Of a stretch of DNA of 64,000 nt, positions 1 to 9,291 are shown piece by piece. The notes under the pieces were generated by a model, which did not search any database, was not told the origin of the DNA, and was given only the letters and a program-made list of their open reading frames with translations. Source of the DNA: Nocardia sp. NBC_00565 (GTDB lineage Bacteria > Actinomycetota > Actinomycetes > Mycobacteriales > Mycobacteriaceae); NCBI RefSeq assembly GCF_036345915.1, contig NZ_CP107785.1, forward strand, positions 8,928,001 through 8,992,000, in the 5' to 3' direction. A program made the position numbers and the translations under genes. How positions within the stretch are numbered: the first letter of the stretch is position 1; every line of letters begins with the position of its first letter.

Positions 1-664
1 CGCCGTTGTTCAACAGCACGGTGTCGGCATCTGCCTGCTGCGCTTGGGCAGTGCTCTGGACGGGTGTGTCCGGGACATACGCGTCCGGCAGCTTGGTGTA
101 CGGGGTATACATGCTGGTCGGCGGGACATCGGGCGAGTAGAAGTCGCCGGGCATCGTGCGCTGCGGGAACACGGCACCGGGGTAGCCGGTCGCGGTGAGA
201 CCGCCGTCGAAGGGGTTGAGCGAACTCGTGCCGGGCGGTGGCTGCGGATTGCGCATGTGCAGCATCCACCAGCCCGCTAGCAACAGCGCCATGCTGATCA
301 GACCGGAGCCCGCCAGCCCGACGCCGACCGGGCCCATGGTGCTGACCGCGATGGCGAGCGCGACGATCAAGACGATGGTCTTGGTCTGCGACTGCGAACT
401 CTGCCCCTTGCCGAACAGCGATTCGGCCGCGGAGGACTGATCACCGGCCTCGCTCAGCAGCAGCCAGGCGAGCAGATACAGCACGATGCCCGCGCCGCCG
501 AAGATCGTCGACACCACCAGCGCCACCCGCACGAGCACTGGATCGATGCCGTAACGCTGCCCGAATCCGGCCGCGATGCCTGCGATCGGGCCTTGCCGCG
601 GCAACCGGACGGGCCGCGTCTGCCACATCTGGTGGAGCTGATCGCCGAAGCTCGTTTTCGTCAT
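1..664 (-). CDS. PspC domain membrane protein (3' end beyond window)
   Basis: Start ATG at 664; the frame stays open to the window edge, so the C-terminus is missing. The N-terminal part reads as a PspC domain: a basic segment (RPVRLPRQGPIAGIAAGFG) followed by one hydrophobic helix (about residues 45-70, ending YLLAWLLLSEAG). A second hydrophobic stretch follows at about 95-125, then a Pro/Thr/Tyr-rich tail. PspC proteins sit in the membrane and take part in envelope-stress signalling. The histidine kinase 5 kb away also carries a PspC module, so the two may act in the same response; that link is inference. Family confident, function not. Confidence 0.8.
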   Translation of the reverse strand, partial: MTKTSFGDQLHQMWQTRPVRLPRQGPIAGIAAGFGQRYGIDPVLVRVALVVSTIFGGAGIVLYLLAWLLLSEAGDQSSAAESLFGKGQSSQSQTKTIVLIVALAIAVSTMGPVGVGLAGSGLISMALLLAGWWMLHMRNPQPPPGTSSLNPFDGGLTATGYPGAVFPQRTMPGDFYSPDVPPTSMYTPYTKLPDAYVPDTPVQSTAQAQQADADTVLLNNG

Positions 665-757
665 GGTTCCCATACTGGGCGTGACCAGCGCTTCGGCACA
701 TCGGGGGGAACCCTGAAACTATGACTGATACTTTTGGACCAATCGGTCTCTTGTTTA

Positions 758-3700
758 TTAGCCGCAGGGCGGACGGTAGGAGAGTTGGGGCAGGTAGCGC
801 TGCCATAGTTCGGGGGTCATGAGGGTGGCGGTGGCATGACAGATGCGTTCGATCGCGTGCTGCTCATCCAGATCCCACAGCCGACGCTCGCCACCGCTAC
901 TCGAGGCGGACAGATAGTCGCCTTGTGGACGGAACTGGATGAACCAGACGTTGGTGCCGGGCGGTGCGATGGAACTGGACAGGAGGCGGGGGTGACGGCG
1001 ATCGCTGAAGTCCCATAACCGCACCGAACCGTCGTTGCCGCTGGTGGCCATGATCTTGCCGTCGGGGCTGAACGAGGTCGAGATGATTGCCAGATTATGT
1101 GCGGTGACCCGATCACCGATCGGTTCGGGCGATGCCGGGTTACTGATGTCCCAGACCTGAAAGGTTTCGTTCGCCACGGTGACGGCGGTGCGGCCGTCGG
1201 GGTGCATGATCACATCGAGCATCAGCGACGAGCGCTCCGGCACGGATGTACCCACCCGGACAGGGTGGTCCGGGTTCGAGATATCCCACAGTGCCAGCCT
1301 GGTTCGCAGGGCCATCGCCGGCGAACTCGGTTCGGACAGCGTCGCTTCGATGATCGCGAGGGTGGGCCCGGTCGGATTGAAACCGATGGCTTGGACCTGC
1401 GCGGGAGCCACGGATGTCGGTGTTCCCAGTAGCACTGGGCGGGAGCGGTCCGTAATGTTCGCGAGTTGGAAGGTATCGACCTTGGAATCCAGAGTCTGCG
1501 CCGCCAGGGTCCAGTCGCGGTTGAAGCTCAGGCGCGACCACTGCGACGATGCGGCCTGCCAGTCGCCCGATATCCGAATGTGCTTCGGGTCGGAGAGGTC
1601 GACAACGACCATCGGACCTGTCGGACCGTCCCGCGCGATCAGGGACTTCCCATCAGGGCTCAAAGACCGGATCGATGATCCCGGCTTCGCCCTGAATTCC
1701 CCTATCCGAACTGGTTCCCGGGGGTTACCGGTATCCCATATGACGAATGTGCCGTCGCTGGAATCGCTCACCATTCGGGTGCCGGTGGCATCGAATATCG
1801 GACTCCTGCCCCAATCGGTGTGTCCATTGAGAACCGCTGGAGCCAGGGACCAAAGCCGCACGATTCCGTCGGTGCCACCGACGGCCAGTATCTTTCCGTC
1901 CGAGCTGAATGCCAGCCCCGTCGGTTCACCGGTACACCGAGTGGGAATTCTCGCGTCGTTGAGGCAGCGGGACGGAATCGCCGACAGCAGGGCGCCCAGC
2001 GGGGTCGGCTGCGCGGGATCGGCGATATTCCATAGTTTCGCACCGGCGGAACCGCCGGTCGCCAGTGTGCGGCCGTCTGGGCTGAAGGCGAGCAAGGGGA
2101 CGGGCTGTTGAACCACGGTATCCACCAACGGATTTCCGAGCGGGCGCGGGTGGGCGGGATCATCGACGGCCCATAACTGGGTCACGCTGACGTAGGTGTG
2201 TCGTACGGTCAGGCGTGGACCGGCCAGGGCGAATGCGGTGTTGTCGGGGCTGAACCGGATTGCTTCGACATCGTGGGTGACCTCGAATGGTGTTCCAGCG
2301 CGGGTGATCTCCCCCGCGTCCGGGACGGACCACAATTCGACCGTCGCGGTACTGCGGTCCCAGTTGCTGGTCGCGACCGCCAGTAGTCGCCCATTGCCAC
2401 TGAACGCGAACGCGGAGAGGTCCCGATCGCGCGGCGCGGGAATGAAGCGACCCTGGATCGGTTCGGCCGGATTGCCGACATCCCATAGGGTGATGCCTTT
2501 GTCGCGCATGGACCCGACTGCCAGCGTCCGCCCGTTCGGACTGAAGGACACCAGATAACCCGTGTCGCTGGTGATCGTCGGCGGTGATCCGAACAGCCTG
2601 GGATGCGCCGGATCACGGACATCCCACAGCTGTGGCCGTGCCGAAGCGCCGGTGGTCGCGAGCACCGTGCCATCAGGGTTGAATGCCATGGACATCGCCC
2701 CGGACGGGGATTCGCGTAACGGCTCGCCCAGCGGGCGGGGATGTCGTGGATCGGCGATGTCCCAGAGGCGGATGGTGTTGTCGTTGCTCGCGGAAGCCAG
2801 CACCCGGCCATCCGGTCGGTAGGCGATGGTCCTTATCCCCTCCTCGTGTGCGACGAACGGTGTTGCGAGGGGGACGTTCTGGGTCGCGAGCAATCGTGCC
2901 CGCACCTCCGGATCGCCCGGCCTGAGTTGTCCGGCAACGAGATATAGCTGGGCAGACAGCGATGGATCGATCGGCTGTAGTCGATCTGCCTCTGCCAGTA
3001 CGGATCCGAAGTTCTTGTCGTTGCGTTGCTGTTCGGTGAGCCTGACCTGTGCGTAGGCGACCGCGCCGAGTACGAGTAGGCCGACGCCGAGCACGGCGAG
3101 GACTACGCGGGTCACCGACGACTGTCTGCGGGTGTGCGTTCGCGCTGCTCGGGAACGATCGAGGAAGGCGCGGACCCGGCCGCCGACCAGGGGTGGATCG
3201 ACATGACCCAGAGCGGTCTCGAGCCGGGTACCGCGATAGAGCAGTGAGGGATCCTGTCCGGTCGAATCCCATTCCGCGGCATCGGCTTCCAACCGTTGCC
3301 GGACCAGGTAGCCGACGCGGTCCTCATCGATCCAGGTGTGCAGGCGTGGCCAGGCGTCCAGCACGATCTCGTGGGTCAGGTACACCGAGTCGGAGTCGAG
3401 GGTGATCAGGCGGGTGCGGGCCAGCAGTTCCAGTGCGGCCGTGGCCGATACCGGGTCGGTGGTGCGTTCCAGCAGATTCGGCCGGGCGGCGATGCGCCGG
3501 GTATCGCGCGAATCATTGGCGACGGCGACGAGTCCCAGCAGGACATCCTTCGCGGAGGACTGCTGGGTGTCGGATAGTTCGCTCCATGCCTGTTCGGCGG
3601 TGGCGGCGATGGAGCCGATGACACCACCGGCCTTGCGATATCCGGCGACAGTTAGTTTGCGGCCTTCGCGGTGCTGCCAGGTGGCAGCCATGACATGGGA

Positions 3701-4798
3701 GAGCAGCGGGAGCGCGCCCGGGTCGTAGCTCTGGCGGTTCTCGTGATCGCCGACTCCGCAGAGTTCGGTGATCACCAATTCCTCCAGGCCGGACTCCAGT
3801 TCGAGCCCGGCGTGGTTGGCCGGTCCGATTAGTACCTGGGCGAGTTCGTCCAGTCGCATGGGGCCGAGCAGGTAGCTGCGGTATTCGAGAGCGTGCTGCA
3901 GGATCGGGTAGTCGAGGCACTGGGCGTAGAAATCGGCGCGCAGGGCGATAACGACGGCGATGGCATCGTCGGGGCGAGTTGCGCAGCGGTCCAAGACATT
4001 CAGGAAGGCTTCACGCTCGCGTTCCTCCGTGCAGGCGGTGAACAGTTCCTCGAACTGGTCCACGATGAGCAGACGCCGCCGGTCGGCGCTCCACTGGTCG
4101 AGTGCCGCGAACACCTCGTCGGCGGATGGCTTCGCTATCGCGTTGTCCGTGTGAAAAGCCTTGGCCAGCGCTAAGAGTGGCGTCGCTCCGGGTGTCATCA
4201 CTGCAGTCGACCAGTTGTCGGTGACGGCGGGTGTGAGTCCCGCGGCCAACAGCGAGGACTTGCCCGCACCCGATGCGCCGATCAGCACGACGACGCCATC
4301 CACGTCAGCGGCGGCGCCCTGGACCAAATCGACGAGTTCGGCAGTGGATCGGGTTCTGCCGAAGAAGATGTCCCGGTGCTGCTTGCGATAGGAAGTGAGC
4401 CCTAGGTAGGGACAGGCCGCATCGTCCTCGTCATCCGGTGTCCAGGTGATCGCGGCCTGCCAGCACCGTTGCCATTCACGGACTTCCAGCAACTGTCGAG
4501 CGGTCTGCGGTTCGGCCTTCTTGGCCAGCTCGATCAGGGTGAGCACCACCGGAAGCAGCGAATCGAAGCGAGCCGGAACATTGCGCCCCGCCTTCCAATC
4601 ACTGATCCGCTGCACCGAAGCACTCGCGGTAGCCCGCGTACCTTGCGCGGCTCGCATCCTCGCTTCGGCCGCAGTGGCCACCCGTCGCAACGTCGGATTC
4701 CCGGCGGCCGCATAGAGATCAGCGAACCGTTGCGCGAAAACCGCACGCGGTGACCGGATTTCCCCCCGGTCTTCGGCGGTGGTGTCCCCGGTCACCAC
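758..4798 (-). CDS. HTH - STAND NTPase - WD40 repeat protein
   Basis: About 1346 residues. The order is an N-terminal helix-turn-helix-like region (about 15-95, with SASVQRISDWKAGRNVPARF), a STAND-type P-loop NTPase with Walker A GASGAGKSS near residue 172 and Walker B LLIVDQFEELF near 242, a single membrane segment near 563 (VVLAVLGVGLLVLGAVAYAQ), and a long series of WD40 blades to the C-terminus (repeated SPDGR.LA..S.D..IRLWD). The family is common in actinomycetes as a signalling or conflict-system sensor; the ligand is unknown. Start: the frame is open to an ATG at 4897, but tandem GTG codons at 4798/4795 just before the conserved SPRAVFAQRF are more likely. It stands alone, with no obvious effector gene beside it. 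Confidence 0.8.
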   Translation of the reverse strand: MVTGDTTAEDRGEIRSPRAVFAQRFADLYAAAGNPTLRRVATAAEARMRAAQGTRATASASVQRISDWKAGRNVPARFDSLLPVVLTLIELAKKAEPQTARQLLEVREWQRCWQAAITWTPDDEDDAACPYLGLTSYRKQHRDIFFGRTRSTAELVDLVQGAAADVDGVVVLIGASGAGKSSLLAAGLTPAVTDNWSTAVMTPGATPLLALAKAFHTDNAIAKPSADEVFAALDQWSADRRRLLIVDQFEELFTACTEEREREAFLNVLDRCATRPDDAIAVVIALRADFYAQCLDYPILQHALEYRSYLLGPMRLDELAQVLIGPANHAGLELESGLEELVITELCGVGDHENRQSYDPGALPLLSHVMAATWQHREGRKLTVAGYRKAGGVIGSIAATAEQAWSELSDTQQSSAKDVLLGLVAVANDSRDTRRIAARPNLLERTTDPVSATAALELLARTRLITLDSDSVYLTHEIVLDAWPRLHTWIDEDRVGYLVRQRLEADAAEWDSTGQDPSLLYRGTRLETALGHVDPPLVGGRVRAFLDRSRAARTHTRRQSSVTRVVLAVLGVGLLVLGAVAYAQVRLTEQQRNDKNFGSVLAEADRLQPIDPSLSAQLYLVAGQLRPGDPEVRARLLATQNVPLATPFVAHEEGIRTIAYRPDGRVLASASNDNTIRLWDIADPRHPRPLGEPLRESPSGAMSMAFNPDGTVLATTGASARPQLWDVRDPAHPRLFGSPPTITSDTGYLVSFSPNGRTLAVGSMRDKGITLWDVGNPAEPIQGRFIPAPRDRDLSAFAFSGNGRLLAVATSNWDRSTATVELWSVPDAGEITRAGTPFEVTHDVEAIRFSPDNTAFALAGPRLTVRHTYVSVTQLWAVDDPAHPRPLGNPLVDTVVQQPVPLLAFSPDGRTLATGGSAGAKLWNIADPAQPTPLGALLSAIPSRCLNDARIPTRCTGEPTGLAFSSDGKILAVGGTDGIVRLWSLAPAVLNGHTDWGRSPIFDATGTRMVSDSSDGTFVIWDTGNPREPVRIGEFRAKPGSSIRSLSPDGKSLIARDGPTGPMVVVDLSDPKHIRISGDWQAASSQWSRLSFNRDWTLAAQTLDSKVDTFQLANITDRSRPVLLGTPTSVAPAQVQAIGFNPTGPTLAIIEATLSEPSSPAMALRTRLALWDISNPDHPVRVGTSVPERSSLMLDVIMHPDGRTAVTVANETFQVWDISNPASPEPIGDRVTAHNLAIISTSFSPDGKIMATSGNDGSVRLWDFSDRRHPRLLSSSIAPPGTNVWFIQFRPQGDYLSASSSGGERRLWDLDEQHAIERICHATATLMTPELWQRYLPQLSYRPPCG

Positions 4799-4917
4799 GT
4801 GCGCCCAGTAAAACTCTTGGGCGACACAGACATAGGAACAATCTAGCCGGTTCCGGTTGCCGAGACCCGGTCGAGCGGCGATGCGCGATATTTGCATCGC
4901 CGCTCGAGTATTGGCGG

Positions 4918-5562
4918 TTACAGGAAGATTCGGTCTCCTGTCACCGCGTCTCCCACGCTGACCTCGGGCGATTCCGCCGTGACGGTCACGTAGGACTGGA
5001 TCGTGAGTGGGCCGCCGCAGTTCTTCACCAGCAGGTGATAGTCGTGGCTGACCAGGTAGCTGGTGCTGCCGGGTGCGAGCTGCTTGGTGCCCACTTCGAT
5101 CGGGCGGATTTCTCCCGGTGCGAGCGACAGGTCGAAGCCGATGCCGGCATGGATGGTCGGGCCGAGGCTGGCGTTCAGGTTCGGTGACACGGAATCGCCG
5201 CTACCGCTGACGCCGATGCTGAAGCCTGCGTCGAAACCGATTCCGGCGTCGATATCGACCGCGAGCTTCACCTCGACCGCGCAGGCGATGAGGTAGCCCG
5301 CTTTCAGTGTGCCCGTCGCATTGGCGGGGACCGTTGCGTAAAAAGTGTCGTCCAGGAACACTTCTCGGTTGGTCGGCATCCCGTTGAGCGGGGGCACCGG
5401 GCGGAACTGTTCGTCCATGTGGCCGACGGTCAGTTCGAATCCCGCTGGGCCCGAGTAGTTCTTCTCGTGTGGCGCCATCCCCTGTGCGTTGGCGAACGGT
5501 GCACCCGCCAAGACAACTCCGGTCAAGGTGGCAGCGATCGCCAGTACCGACTTGATGTTCAT
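4918..5562 (-). CDS. MspA family porin
   Basis: 214 residues. Residues 1-26 form a Sec signal peptide ending in the AxA site A24-N-A26 before Q27. The mature part has MspA-family features: an acidic N-terminal strand region, FELTVGHMDEQF, a Gly-rich central segment (IDAGIGFDAGFSIGVSGSG) and the late KNCGGPLTIQSYVTV motif. MspA porins are octameric beta-barrels giving hydrophilic solutes passage through the mycolic-acid outer membrane, so the gene itself indicates a mycomembrane organism. Monocistronic, transcribed away from the histidine kinase; ATG start with GAGG upstream. Confidence 0.93.
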   Translation of the reverse strand: MNIKSVLAIAATLTGVVLAGAPFANAQGMAPHEKNYSGPAGFELTVGHMDEQFRPVPPLNGMPTNREVFLDDTFYATVPANATGTLKAGYLIACAVEVKLAVDIDAGIGFDAGFSIGVSGSGDSVSPNLNASLGPTIHAGIGFDLSLAPGEIRPIEVGTKQLAPGSTSYLVSHDYHLLVKNCGGPLTIQSYVTVTAESPEVSVGDAVTGDRIFL

Positions 5563-5907
5563 GGTTCCTCCCCGAACCTGTGCTCCTGCGGAGCGAGTGC
5601 CGTCGTTTCCGGCGGCGGTGGTGAGTGGGACGTTTTCCGGCCCGGAAGAAACGTAAGTCGGCAGGTGGTGCCCGGCCGAGGGGGTTGATCGGTGAGCGAC
5701 CGGGAATGCGCTGGTAGATGTGGTCGACGGCAGTTATCCGGTCCGGCGCGGCCCCGGTGGGCGGCGGATTCGGCGCTTGTCCGCTCCGGGCGTCACGCGA
5801 CGCCTGAGCATCCGATAAGAACGGCAGTTCAGCAGGGCTTTCCTGTCCGGACCGGACGGAAAACGGCGACCCGAACCAGCTGTGGGCGAAGATCAGGGTG
5901 ATTCCTG
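5563..5907. other. Divergent intergenic region, porin / histidine kinase
   Basis: About 345 bases between the divergent porin and kinase genes. It must hold both promoters. I see no recognisable palindrome, RNA or conserved ORF in it. Confidence 0.5.
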
Positions 5908-7338
5908 ATGGTCGGTGTCGGTCACCCGTGCCAGTATCAAGATATGTACCCGTCCGTGCCCGCGTTCGATGCTGCCCGAGGGGCCGACCCTCGGGGCTTC
6001 GGCGCCGCACCCGGGTTCGCGCCGGGCCCTGGACGCGGCTTCGGCCCCGCGCCGTTGCCCGCGCCGACGCCGCCGTATCCGAAGATGGTGCGGCGCTCGG
6101 GCGGTCGCATCGTCGGCGGCGTCGCGGGTGGTATCGCCGATCATCTCGGGCTCGACGTGTTCAAGGTGCGGATGGCGTTCGTATTGCTGTCCGCGCTGGC
6201 CGGTGCGGGCATCGTCGCCTACGGGATGCTGTGGATCTTCACCCCCGGCGGCGCGGACGCGACGAAACCGTCCGGTAAGGAGCGGCGGCAGGCGATCGGG
6301 CTGGCCCTGCTCGGAATCGGGCTTGCTGTCGGGGTGTCGTGGCTGTTCAGCGGGACCGCGGCGAAGGTGATCGTGCCCATCGTCGTGGTGGCGGTCGGTG
6401 CGGCGCTGGTGTGGCGGGAATACGACACCGACGGCCCGCGGTCGCTGCTCGGACTGCCCGCGCGCCCCTCGGTGGTCACCTGGTCGCGCATCGTGGCCGG
6501 CATCACCATGATCGTGCTGGGGCTCGGCGTGGTGGTGCTGGCCAGGATCGATCTGAGCTCGCTCGGCTCCGCGCTGATCGCGGTCGCGGTTACGCTGATC
6601 GGCGCCGGTCTGCTCACGGTGCCGCTGTGGCTGCGCATGATGCGGGCGCTGAACGCCGAGCGCGCGGCCCGCATCCGCAATGAGGAACGCGAGGAAATCG
6701 CCTCCCACCTTCATGATTCGGTATTGCAGACGTTGGCGCTGATCCAACGCCAGGCCGACGATCCGCAGGAGGTGGTCCGGCTCGCGCGCAGCCAGGAGCG
6801 GGAACTGCGCCGCTGGCTGTTCGAGGATTCCGGTCCCGCGCAGTCGAGTCTGGCCGCCGCGCTGCGCACCATCGCGGGCGAGGTCGAGGACCAGCACGGG
6901 GTGAAGGTGACGCCGGTGACCGTCGGCGATGTGACGATGGACGGCGACGACAGCGGAAGCGGCCTGCCGAAGGAGCATTTCACCGCATTGCTCGGCGCGA
7001 GCCGGGAGGCACTGGTGAATGCCGCCAAACATGCGGGAGTCCCGGAGATCGACCTGTTCGCCGAGGCCGAACCGCATCAGGTGAGTATTTTCGTGCGCGA
7101 TCGCGGTGCCGGATTCGATATCGCGGCGGTGCCGCAGGATCGGCGGGGTGTCGCGAAATCCATCCGCGCGCGGATCGAGCGACGCGGCGGTCAGGTGGAG
7201 ATTCTGTCCACGCCCGGTCGCGGCACCGAGGTGCGGATCATCATGCCGCGCACCGATTCCGGTGGGCATGCGGATCGGGACAAGGCCGATGAGCAGCTCG
7301 ACGACGAACAGCGGCAACCGGTGCGCAACGGGAAGTGA
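5908..7338 (+). CDS. PspC domain sensor histidine kinase
   Basis: 476 residues. The N-terminus has a Pro-rich cytoplasmic segment and a PspC domain (about 55-115, RRSGGRIVGGVAGGIADHLG), followed by four to five membrane helices (about 85-250). The HisKA_3 box EEIASHLHDSVLQTL carries the phospho-acceptor His near residue 271, and the HATPase domain shows SREALVNAAKHAG (N box), VRDRGAGFD (G1) and GRGTEVRIIMPR. This is the class that pairs with NarL/LuxR regulators, and such a regulator follows 122 bases downstream. A later ATG at 5944 (MYPSVPAFD) is a possible alternative start. Probable role: membrane-stress sensing; the signal is unknown. Confidence 0.9.
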   Translation: MVGVGHPCQYQDMYPSVPAFDAARGADPRGFGAAPGFAPGPGRGFGPAPLPAPTPPYPKMVRRSGGRIVGGVAGGIADHLGLDVFKVRMAFVLLSALAGAGIVAYGMLWIFTPGGADATKPSGKERRQAIGLALLGIGLAVGVSWLFSGTAAKVIVPIVVVAVGAALVWREYDTDGPRSLLGLPARPSVVTWSRIVAGITMIVLGLGVVVLARIDLSSLGSALIAVAVTLIGAGLLTVPLWLRMMRALNAERAARIRNEEREEIASHLHDSVLQTLALIQRQADDPQEVVRLARSQERELRRWLFEDSGPAQSSLAAALRTIAGEVEDQHGVKVTPVTVGDVTMDGDDSGSGLPKEHFTALLGASREALVNAAKHAGVPEIDLFAEAEPHQVSIFVRDRGAGFDIAAVPQDRRGVAKSIRARIERRGGQVEILSTPGRGTEVRIIMPRTDSGGHADRDKADEQLDDEQRQPVRNGK

Positions 7339-7460
7339 CGCCCACCGCCGGAATGCGCCGCCGATTTTCTGTGGCAATTGTGGTACCGATGAAGTGCGGG
7401 CTGCCTTCGGGCGGCCCGCGCGTCAGGGTGGGTCGATCCACCGAGGTAGAGGAGAAGTAG

Positions 7461-8102
7461 GTGTCCGTGCGGGTCTTTCTCGTCGATGATCACGCCGTAT
7501 TCCGCTCGGGTGTGCGGGCGGAGCTGAGCCGGGAGACCGATATGGAGGTGGTCGGGGAGGCCGGTGCGGTGGCCGAGGCGGTCACCGGAATCAATGCGGC
7601 GCGTCCGGATGTGGTGCTACTGGATGTGCATATGCCCGATGGCGGTGGGGTCGCGGTGCTGTCCGGTATTGATGACGGTCCCGTGTGTTTGGCGCTGAGC
7701 GTCTCCGATGCCGCCGAGGATGTGATCGCGGTGATCCGCGCGGGCGCGCGCGGCTATGTGACCAAGACGATCTCGGGATCCGAACTGGCCGACGGTATTC
7801 GGCGGGTCGCCGGTGGAGACGCGGTGTTCAGTCCGCGGTTGGCCGGTTTCGTACTCGATTCGTTCACCGGTAAATCGCCGGTGCCGGAGCCGCCGCTGGA
7901 TCCGGAGTTGGATTCGCTGACACCGCGCGAACTCGAGGTGCTGCGGCTGCTGGCGCGCGGCTACACCTACCGCGAAATCGCGGAGAACCTGTTCATCTCG
8001 GTGAAAACCGTTGAGACGCACGCATCCAACGTGCTGCGCAAAACCCAGCAGTCCAACCGCAACGCGCTCACCCGCTGGGCCCACCGCCGTCGTATCGATT
8101 GA
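7461..8102 (+). CDS. NarL/LuxR family response regulator
   Basis: 213 residues with GTG start behind AGGAGAAG. Receiver domain at 1-120 with acidic pair DD at 8-9, phospho-acceptor Asp in VVLLDVHMPDG (about 53) and the conserved Lys in GYVTKT. LuxR-type HTH at about 148-210 (LTPRELEVLRLLARGYTYREIAENLFISVKTVETHASNVLRKT). It is the cognate partner of the kinase immediately upstream on the same strand and ends 5 bases from the convergent Ser/Thr kinase gene. Targets are not visible here. Confidence 0.93.
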   Translation: MSVRVFLVDDHAVFRSGVRAELSRETDMEVVGEAGAVAEAVTGINAARPDVVLLDVHMPDGGGVAVLSGIDDGPVCLALSVSDAAEDVIAVIRAGARGYVTKTISGSELADGIRRVAGGDAVFSPRLAGFVLDSFTGKSPVPEPPLDPELDSLTPRELEVLRLLARGYTYREIAENLFISVKTVETHASNVLRKTQQSNRNALTRWAHRRRID

Positions 8103-8107
8103 GCGAC

Positions 8108-9229
8108 CTACATCATCGCGACGATAACGGCGATGATGATGATCAGGCCGATCAGCAGGCCGATGGCGATGGCCAGCGGAGCGTTGCTCGGCTCCTTCGG
8201 TTTGGCGCCGCGCTGGGGTGCGGCGGGCGCGGGACCCGACGGACTGCGGTGCGGGCGCGGCAGCGGCGTCGAGTGCGGGCTGCGCAGTCCCGACGCCGAA
8301 TTGCGCGCTGCCCACGCCGGAATGGTGCCGTCCTCGGTACGCACCGGGGCGCCGAGGATATAGGGTCCGGTGCCGGGACCGAATGCGGCGGTGAGGATTT
8401 CATCGCGCGCCTCGGCCATCGTCGGCCGCCGCTGCGGTGCTGGTTCCATCATGTGCAGGAGGGCGTGGGTGAGCATGCCGCTGCGGCTGGGCGGGATGAT
8501 CTGGGCCATGGCCGCGCGGTGGACCACGGCGTCGGTATCGTCGTCCATCCCGAACGGCGGCTGCCCCTCGATCGCGGTGTACAGCGTGGCGCCGAGGGAG
8601 AACACATCGCTGGCCGTGGTCGGCTGCGCGCCGCGCGCCACCTCCGGGGGGAGGTAGGCCGGAGTGCCGGTGATCACGCCGTCCGGGTCGTCGGAGCTGT
8701 CGGTCGCACCGCGCGAGATGCCGAAGTCGCTGAGCTTGGCCATGCCGACGACCGGTCCACGGTCGGCGACGAGGATATTGCCCGGTTTGATATCGCGGTG
8801 CACGATGCCCGCGACGTGCGCGGCGGCCAGCGCGTCGGCGACCTGCGCCCCGATCTGTGCCACCTCGATCGGCGGCAGGGTGTCCACCAGCGCCAATGCC
8901 TTTGCGACACTGCGTGATGGCAGATGCTCCATCACCAGCCACGGCTCGCCCGCCTCCAGCACCACGTCGTAGACGGCGATGGCGTGTTCATGCGAGAGCT
9001 TGGCCGCGACCCGGCCCTCGTGCATGATCTGGTTGCGGATCGCGTTCGCCTCGGCCTCGGGGAGTCCGACGGTGGACAGGACCTGCTTGATGGCGACATC
9101 CCGATTCAGTAGCCGGTCGGTCGCAAGCCAGACCGCGCCCATGCCGCCGCCGCCCAGCTTCGACTGCAGGCGGTAGCGGCCGGCGACGAGGTAATCGGGG
9201 CCGACAATGGGACGAGCGCGTTCGGTCAC
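8108..9229 (-). CDS. Serine/threonine protein kinase, membrane anchored
   Basis: 373 residues from GTG at 9229. All Hanks motifs are present: Gly loop KLGGGGMGAVW, VAIKQVL lysine, catalytic loop HRDIKPGNIL, DFGISRG, and activation/APE region TPAYLPPEVA. After a Pro/Ala-rich linker, a C-terminal membrane helix (APLAIAIGLLIGLIIIIAVIVAMM, split here only by description) ends the protein with almost nothing outside, so there is no extracellular sensor domain. The frame stays open upstream to 9541 but that would overlap the PhyH gene, so the GTG is preferred. Confidence 0.9.
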   Translation of the reverse strand: MTERARPIVGPDYLVAGRYRLQSKLGGGGMGAVWLATDRLLNRDVAIKQVLSTVGLPEAEANAIRNQIMHEGRVAAKLSHEHAIAVYDVVLEAGEPWLVMEHLPSRSVAKALALVDTLPPIEVAQIGAQVADALAAAHVAGIVHRDIKPGNILVADRGPVVGMAKLSDFGISRGATDSSDDPDGVITGTPAYLPPEVARGAQPTTASDVFSLGATLYTAIEGQPPFGMDDDTDAVVHRAAMAQIIPPSRSGMLTHALLHMMEPAPQRRPTMAEARDEILTAAFGPGTGPYILGAPVRTEDGTIPAWAARNSASGLRSPHSTPLPRPHRSPSGPAPAAPQRGAKPKEPSNAPLAIAIGLLIGLIIIIAVIVAMM

Positions 9230-9291
9230 GGGTGCAGGGTAGCGGAAAATGAGGCTAGCTGGCCTGATTCGCGAACGACACTGCCCCACGA

